Source: WQXF01 sp031553615 (GTDB lineage: Bacteria; Bacillota; Clostridia; Christensenellales; Aristaeellaceae). From it: 64,000 nucleotides of DNA. Below, one piece after another: positions 59,068 through 64,000 of the stretch. A program made the translations under genes and the position numbers. The stretch is taken from contig JAVBLJ010000020.1 in NCBI GenBank assembly GCA_031553615.1, forward strand, positions 1-64,000, given 5' to 3'. Each line of letters begins with the position of its first letter. Position 1 is the first letter of the stretch. The notes beneath the pieces were generated by a model. It ran no database searches and was not told where the DNA came from. It worked only from the letters and a program-made list of their open reading frames with translations.

Positions 59068-60441
59068 TCACCGCAGGTCGTTGACCAGCTGCTTGAATAC
59101 GCGGCCCCGGTGCTCGAAGTCCTGGAACATATCGAAACTGGCGCAGGCCGGCGAGAGCAGCACGTTCCAACCCGGTTGTGCCAGCTCCCGACAGCGCCGC
59201 AGCGCCGCCTCGATGTCGCTTCCCTCATGCACGTAGCTTTTGTATTCCACAGCGTCCAACGCTTGGGCGATCTTTTGCGCGGTTTCACCGATGAGCACCA
59301 CGTGCTCGATGAGCGGATGGTCGCGCACGCACTGCGCGAGCGGCGTGAATTCCACCTGCTTGTCGCTGCCGCCCAGTATGAGCACCGTCGGCGCGCTCAT
59401 GGCAGCGATAGCCTTCTCGGTTGCATCCACGTTGGTTCCCTTGCTATCGTTGATGTAACGAACGCCCTCAAATTCCCGCACCGCCTCGGTACGGTGTTCC
59501 ATGCCCGCAAAGCTGCGCAGCGTGTGCCGAATCACCCCTAGCGGCACCTCCAAGGCGGCGGCCATCGCCGAAGCGGCGAGCGCGTTGGCCAGGTTGTGCG
59601 CACCGGGCAAACGCACCTCGGCGGCGGGGCAAAGCGCGCGCGGCGCTTCATTCATTGCCACCACGATCTCGCCATTTTCCAGGTACGCGCCGTAGGGCAC
59701 GGGCTGCTTGCAGGAGAACCAGGCAATGCGCGCCGAAAGGCCCTCCGCCATCCGTCGACACTCGGCATCGTCCCAGTTGAACACGGCCACCTGCCGCTCG
59801 GTCTGGCGCTCAAATATGCGCCGCTTCATGGCGATGTATTCGGCCATGGTGCCGTGGCGGTTCAGGTGATCCTCGGCGATGTTGAGTATCGCCGCCACAT
59901 CCGGGCAGAAGGTATCCAGCGATTCGCACTGGAACGAGGATACCTCCACCACCACCACGTCCTCCGGGTGGCTCTTGCCCGCAAACGCGGTCAACGGGTA
60001 GCCGATATTGCCGCCCACCCAGGTCAGCCGCCCGGCGTTTTGAAACATCTCCGCCACCAGGCTGGTGGTTGTGGTTTTGCCGTTGGTGCCCGTGATCGCC
60101 ACGTAGTGCCCCGGTATTTGTTGATATCCGAGCTCGAGCTCGCCGATCACCGGTATCCCCCGGGCTTTTGCCTCCGCAATGAATGGGCTTTGTATAGGCA
60201 CTCCGGGACTGATCACTACGGCATCGCAGCCCGCGACCAGCTCCATGGGTACTTCACCCAGACGCCATTCGTAGGGTTGCCCCTGCAGCTCCTGTATCAC
60301 CTCGCCCAGCTGCTCGGCGGTCTTGCTATCGTTGATCACCGGGGTCGCGCCCTGCGCGGCGAGCAGCTTGGCGGCAGCCACCCCGCTGCGCGCCATGCCC
60401 ACCACCAGCACACGCTTCCCCTGCCATTGCAACATGCCCAC
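59068..60441 (-). CDS. murD: UDP-N-acetylmuramoylalanine-D-glutamate ligase MurD
   Basis: The 457-residue ligase adds D-Glu to UDP-MurNAc-Ala. It has the N-terminal Rossmann motif GMARSGVAAAKLL, the ATP loop GTNGKTTTTSL, and C-terminal YINDSKGTNVDAT and LGGSDK. GTG 60441 is nine bases from GGAGG; ATG 60435 is an alternative but too far from it. Confidence 0.96.
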   Translation of the reverse strand: MGMLQWQGKRVLVVGMARSGVAAAKLLAAQGATPVINDSKTAEQLGEVIQELQGQPYEWRLGEVPMELVAGCDAVVISPGVPIQSPFIAEAKARGIPVIGELELGYQQIPGHYVAITGTNGKTTTTSLVAEMFQNAGRLTWVGGNIGYPLTAFAGKSHPEDVVVVEVSSFQCESLDTFCPDVAAILNIAEDHLNRHGTMAEYIAMKRRIFERQTERQVAVFNWDDAECRRMAEGLSARIAWFSCKQPVPYGAYLENGEIVVAMNEAPRALCPAAEVRLPGAHNLANALAASAMAAALEVPLGVIRHTLRSFAGMEHRTEAVREFEGVRYINDSKGTNVDATEKAIAAMSAPTVLILGGSDKQVEFTPLAQCVRDHPLIEHVVLIGETAQKIAQALDAVEYKSYVHEGSDIEAALRRCRELAQPGWNVLLSPACASFDMFQDFEHRGRVFKQLVNDLR

Positions 60442-60480
60442 TGGCAAACGCCTCCCTTTCCTACTTGCCTTGTCTGCCCC

Positions 60481-61485
60481 TTACTTGGCCACGCTCAGCA
60501 GGCTGAGCAGGCAGAGCAGCGCGGTTACGACGGTGTACATCGATACGATCTTCGTTTCGGGCACGCCCGTCAGCTCGTAATGGTGATGCAGCGGCGACAT
60601 TTTGAATATCCGCTTGCCCTTGGTTGCCTTAAAGTAAAGCCGCTGAATGAGCACCGAAAGCGTGGAGATCATCATGCAGAAGCAGATGAGCGGGATCAGC
60701 AGCGGCAGGCGGAGCATGAGCGCGACGGCGACCATCGCCCCGCCGATAAACATGGAGCCTGTGTCTCCCATGATCATGTGCGCAGGGAAGAAGTTGAAGC
60801 GCAGGAAGCCCAGGCAGGCCCCGGCCAGCGCGCAACACAGCACGGCGAGGTTCATCAGATTGGTCTGCGCCTCCCCCTGGGCCGCGTTGGCCGCAAAGAG
60901 CGCCAACAGCCCAAAGGCGGCAAAATCCACCAGCGACACCGAGCCCAGCAGGCCATCGAGACCATCGAGCAGGTTGGCGCTGTTGGTGGTGGAGACGACG
61001 ATGAACGCAGCCACGGGGATGTAGAACCAGCCCAGATTCCACTCCGTGCCAAAGAAGGGAACGATGATGCTCGAGCCGATCTGCGGATGCTGGTAGCAAT
61101 AGAAGGCGAAGGCCAGCGCAAACACCGTTTGGAACACGAGCTTCTGGTTTTCCGAAAGCCCCTTGTTGTTCTTGCGGCGAATCTTGGTCATGTCGTCGGC
61201 AAAGCCGATGAACAGATTGCCCATCGCCAGCAGCAGAGCCGCCAGCATCATGTCGCTCATGGGCAGCCAGCCGCCGATATGCAGCGCCGCCGCCACGACT
61301 ACGCCCACAATGCAGATCAGCCAGCCGCCCATGGTAGGCGTGCCCTGCTTCTTTTTGTGGCTCTCCGGCGCGAGCTCATACACGTTTTGACCGAACTTCA
61401 GCTTGCGCAGCACCGGTATAAGCACCGGCCCCACCGCCAGCGAAACCAGGAAAGCGATGAGCACCGCCCATATCATCCTTTGCAC
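60481..61485 (-). CDS. mraY: Phospho-MurNAc-pentapeptide transferase MraY
   Basis: The 334-residue membrane enzyme makes lipid I. About ten transmembrane segments are visible. Conserved loops are PTMGG, the double Asp in GFADDMTK, NLLDGLDGL, and MSPLHHHYEL with three His residues. GTG 61485 follows GGGAAG; an ATG three codons later is possible. Confidence 0.96.
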   Translation of the reverse strand: MQRMIWAVLIAFLVSLAVGPVLIPVLRKLKFGQNVYELAPESHKKKQGTPTMGGWLICIVGVVVAAALHIGGWLPMSDMMLAALLLAMGNLFIGFADDMTKIRRKNNKGLSENQKLVFQTVFALAFAFYCYQHPQIGSSIIVPFFGTEWNLGWFYIPVAAFIVVSTTNSANLLDGLDGLLGSVSLVDFAAFGLLALFAANAAQGEAQTNLMNLAVLCCALAGACLGFLRFNFFPAHMIMGDTGSMFIGGAMVAVALMLRLPLLIPLICFCMMISTLSVLIQRLYFKATKGKRIFKMSPLHHHYELTGVPETKIVSMYTVVTALLCLLSLLSVAK

Positions 61486-61570
61486 CGATCTTCCCTCTCC
61501 TCTTGCGCCGAAAACGGCAAATCATGGTTCCCAAATCGCACTCTACTTTGCACCATTCTACTGATCAGAA

Positions 61571-61646
61571 GCACTTGTTATGGCGCTTGTTTTGATGAGC
61601 GCTTGTTCCGATAAGCACCTGTTTTGATAACCGCTTGTCCTGTCTT
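61571..61646. repeat. Degenerate 16-bp tandem repeat between murE and mraY
   Basis: About five units of the type GCGCTTGTTTTGATGA or GCGCTTGTTCCGATAA, with increasing divergence at the edges. They occupy the 170-base gap where murF would usually lie. Confidence 0.8.
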
Positions 61647-61655
61647 GAAGGGCGG

Positions 61656-63143
61656 CTATACGTTGGCCGCGGCCTGCCCGCCGGATTCCGGCTGCTCGGC
61701 CAGCAGCTCCTGCACGACCAGCTTCTCATCGAAAGGGTGCTTGATGCCCTGAATCTCCTGATAGGTCTCATGGCCCTTGCCCGCCAGCACGATCACATCC
61801 CCAGCCCGGGCAATCTGCATCGCATAGCGAATGGCGTCGCGCCGGTTTTCGATCACCACATAGGCGCACTCGGTGTTGCGAATGCCCTCCTCGACGGCGG
61901 CCAGTATGGCGAACGGATCCTCGCGGCGCGGATTGTCGCTGGTGAGGATGCAGAAATCGGCCAATTGCCCGCCGATGCGACCCATCATGGGTCGCTTCAC
62001 CTGGTCGCGATCGCCGCCGCAGCCGAAAAGCGCAATCAACCGGCCCTTAGCAAACTCGCGCACCGTGCGCAGTATGTTCTCCAGCGCGTCCGGCGAATGT
62101 GAGTAATCGAGGATCATGCGATAGGGCGTGTGCGTCTCCAGCATTTCGACGCGGCCCGGCACCGAAGAAACGGCCTCCAGCCCTTCTTTGATGCAAGGCA
62201 GCTCAATGCCCAATATCAGCGCCGCCGAAGCGGCCGCCAGCGCGTTGTATACGTTGAACATGCCGGTGAGCCGCAAATCGACGTGCACCGTATGCATGCC
62301 GCGCAAGCTGAGCAGAAACGATACACCGTTTTCCGATATCTCGATGTCGCGCGCATACAGGTCGCAATCTTCGCGAATGCCGTAGCGGATTGAGGGCACG
62401 CCCAGCTCCTCCACGATGCGCGCTGTGGTCTCCTCGTCGGCGTTCAGCGACGCGTTGCGCGTGTGCTCCGGCGCGAAAAAAGAGCGTTTGGCCTGGAAGT
62501 AGTGCTCCATGTCGCCAAAGAAATCGAGGTGATCCTGCGAAAGGTTGGTGTACACCGCCGCCTCGAACTGCATGCCTTCCAGCTTGTGCAGCGCCAGCGC
62601 GTGCGCTGAGACCTCCATGGATACCACCTGTACGCCGGCATCCACCATCTGGCGCAGCACGCGCTGCAAATCGATCGGATCGGGGGTGGTCAGCTCGCTC
62701 TTGAGCATTTCTTTTCCGATCATGCTGCCGGTGGTACCGATCAACCCGCAGGTGTACCCCGCGTGTTCACAGATGGATTTGAGCAGGTAGCTGCTCGTGG
62801 TTTTGCCCTTGGTGCCGGTAACGCCCAGCAGCTTGAGCTGCCGTGAGGGGTTTCCGAAGAACGCCGCCGCAATGCGTGACATGGCGCTGCGGGCATCGCT
62901 CACCTGCACCTGCACCGCCTCGATATCGGGCAGCATGCGCTCCACGATCAGTGCCACATTGCCATTGCGCACCGCCTGCCCCGCAAACTCGTGCGCATCG
63001 AACTTCGCCCCGGCAAAGCAGAAGAACAGGCCGTCCGCAACCTGCTTGCGCGAATCGGTCCCCAAATTCTGTATTTCTATGCCGCAATCCCCCCGGCTCG
63101 CAATGAACTCCGGTAGCTCCTGAATCAACATCTCAAGCGTCAT
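61656..63143 (-). CDS. murE: UDP-MurNAc-tripeptide ligase MurE
   Basis: The 495-residue ligase adds the third residue of the stem peptide. It has the ATP loop GVTGTKGKTTSS, ELTTPDP, and the substrate motif DNPRREDP; DNPR marks meso-diaminopimelate specificity. ATG 63143 follows GGAGGG. The next usual gene, murF, is absent downstream. Confidence 0.96.
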   Translation of the reverse strand: MTLEMLIQELPEFIASRGDCGIEIQNLGTDSRKQVADGLFFCFAGAKFDAHEFAGQAVRNGNVALIVERMLPDIEAVQVQVSDARSAMSRIAAAFFGNPSRQLKLLGVTGTKGKTTSSYLLKSICEHAGYTCGLIGTTGSMIGKEMLKSELTTPDPIDLQRVLRQMVDAGVQVVSMEVSAHALALHKLEGMQFEAAVYTNLSQDHLDFFGDMEHYFQAKRSFFAPEHTRNASLNADEETTARIVEELGVPSIRYGIREDCDLYARDIEISENGVSFLLSLRGMHTVHVDLRLTGMFNVYNALAAASAALILGIELPCIKEGLEAVSSVPGRVEMLETHTPYRMILDYSHSPDALENILRTVREFAKGRLIALFGCGGDRDQVKRPMMGRIGGQLADFCILTSDNPRREDPFAILAAVEEGIRNTECAYVVIENRRDAIRYAMQIARAGDVIVLAGKGHETYQEIQGIKHPFDEKLVVQELLAEQPESGGQAAANV

Positions 63144-63197
63144 ACGCTGCCCTCCGCTTCCTCGTCCTTCCAGTGCCCTGGCGGCTTTACCCCGGCC

Positions 63198-64000
63198 CTA
63201 CTCGGCCTTAAACGTCACTTCAATCACCGTGCCCGGCGCGGCGAATTCGCCTGCGGTCGGTTTTTGCTGCACCGCAATCCCCGAACCTTCTATGTACAGT
63301 TCAAATCCCCGTGCGCGCAGCGTGCGGTTCGCCTCCACAATGGAGAGCCCGCGCACGTCGGGCACCGTTAGAAAGTCATCCACGCTAGGCGGTTGCTCGC
63401 CGTTGACGTACAGCATAACCACCGATCCGGCCGCCATCTCCGTGCCCGGCGGCGGCATTTGATCCTGCACCTCCTGCTGCTCGCCATCCACCAGGCAGCT
63501 CAGCCCCATGTCGCGCAGTTGCTTGGAGGCCTCCGTCACCGTCATGCCGCGCAGGTTGGGCACCTTGACATCCGGCTTGGCCGTGGCTCCGGGTGCGGTC
63601 TGGGCTACGATGCCCAGGTAAGCCAACGTATCCTCCATGATCTGCTTAGCAAAGGGCGCTGCCGTCGTTCCGCCGTAATCAGGCAGAACCTGCGCCTCAT
63701 CCACAATCACCAGCACGGCAAACCGCGGATTATCGGCGGGCGCGAAGCCGAGGAAGGAGCCGATGTGCACGTCGCGCACGATCTTGCCCTCTTTGTACAC
63801 CTGCGCCGTGCCAGTCTTGCCGCCAATGCGGTACCCAAGCAGCGATGCGTTGCGCGCGCCACCCTCCTCGACCACGCTTTCCAGCAGCTGGCGCATGATC
63901 GCCGAGGTTTCAGGCTTGATGGGGGTAGACACCACGCGCGGCTGTGTCCGCTCCAGCACTGTGCCATCCTGTGCGCGCACTTCCCTTACGATGTACGGGC
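63198..64000 (-). CDS. PASTA-containing class B transpeptidase, partial
   Basis: The last 267 residues of a class B PBP are visible; the frame is open at the right edge. It includes the transpeptidase KTGT motif in IGGKTGTAQVYKEG, then two PASTA domains (starting DVKVPNLRG and LTVPDVRG). It could be the divisional FtsI/PBP2B-type enzyme or SpoVD, which are hard to tell apart at this end. It is followed by murE, as in most dcw clusters. Confidence 0.9.
   Translation of the reverse strand, partial: PYIVREVRAQDGTVLERTQPRVVSTPIKPETSAIMRQLLESVVEEGGARNASLLGYRIGGKTGTAQVYKEGKIVRDVHIGSFLGFAPADNPRFAVLVIVDEAQVLPDYGGTTAAPFAKQIMEDTLAYLGIVAQTAPGATAKPDVKVPNLRGMTVTEASKQLRDMGLSCLVDGEQQEVQDQMPPPGTEMAAGSVVMLYVNGEQPPSVDDFLTVPDVRGLSIVEANRTLRARGFELYIEGSGIAVQQKPTAGEFAAPGTVIEVTFKAE

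Noticed and set aside
61571..61646. Remnant of murF
   Set aside because: The gap is made of a short tandem repeat and shows no sequence resembling a Mur ligase.

Overview
The window looks like part of the chromosome of a GC-rich, meso-diaminopimelate-type Firmicute, probably a Clostridia or Christensenellales-like gut anaerobe. The evidence is strong AAGGAGG ribosome sites, consensus sigma-A type promoters, a dcw cell-division cluster with a DNPR-type MurE and a PASTA transpeptidase, a DUF3793-flavodoxin pair and many intracellular glycosidases. This placement is inferred from gene content; no rRNA is present.

Positions 1-14829 are the right-hand part of a temperate phage or closely related element. 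A long leftward operon (10350 down to the left edge) carries a Cro-like regulator, small early proteins and a replication-recombination module: SMC-like ATPase, Sak4-like RecA-fold ATPase, DUF669 protein, DEAD-box helicase, AP2/HNH protein, primase-helicase and RusA-type resolvase. To its right is a control region with two separate divergent XRE repressor circuits (near 10.4 kb and 12.8 kb), each with visible operators. Between and around them lie a DUF6414 gene, a zinc-ribbon membrane protein, a small gene behind a LexA-type box, and a tyrosine integrase. The element ends in an orphan 3' half of tRNA-Arg(CCG), the expected scar of integration into a tRNA; the intact copy and the late phage genes should lie left of the window.

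From 14.8 to 47 kb is chromosomal metabolism: DUF3793-flavodoxin, SbcCD nuclease, rhamnose isomerase, an asnA / HPr-like / mgsA operon, a GH4 glycosidase, a BvgS-like hybrid sensor kinase, a GH2-esterase-GH51 operon, a 2-hydroxyacid dehydrogenase, pyrBI, MntP, a GH112 phosphorylase, aspartase and FtsH. None of the glycosidases has a signal peptide, so they probably process imported oligosaccharides. Rhamnose breakdown yields dihydroxyacetone phosphate, which MgsA can divert to methylglyoxal.

From 47 to 64 kb is the cell envelope: a class A PBP, a membrane-anchored penicillin-acylase family hydrolase, and a leftward dcw cluster read as transpeptidase, murE, mraY, murD, ftsW, murA, ftsQ/divIB, ftsA, ftsZ. 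It lacks murF, murG and murC at their usual positions.

The main unexplained structure is intergenic: an 88-bp conserved structured repeat in two copies with unrelated terminal inverted repeats, three different 14-17 bp degenerate tandem arrays, and a duplicated 58-bp terminator cassette in the phage control region.
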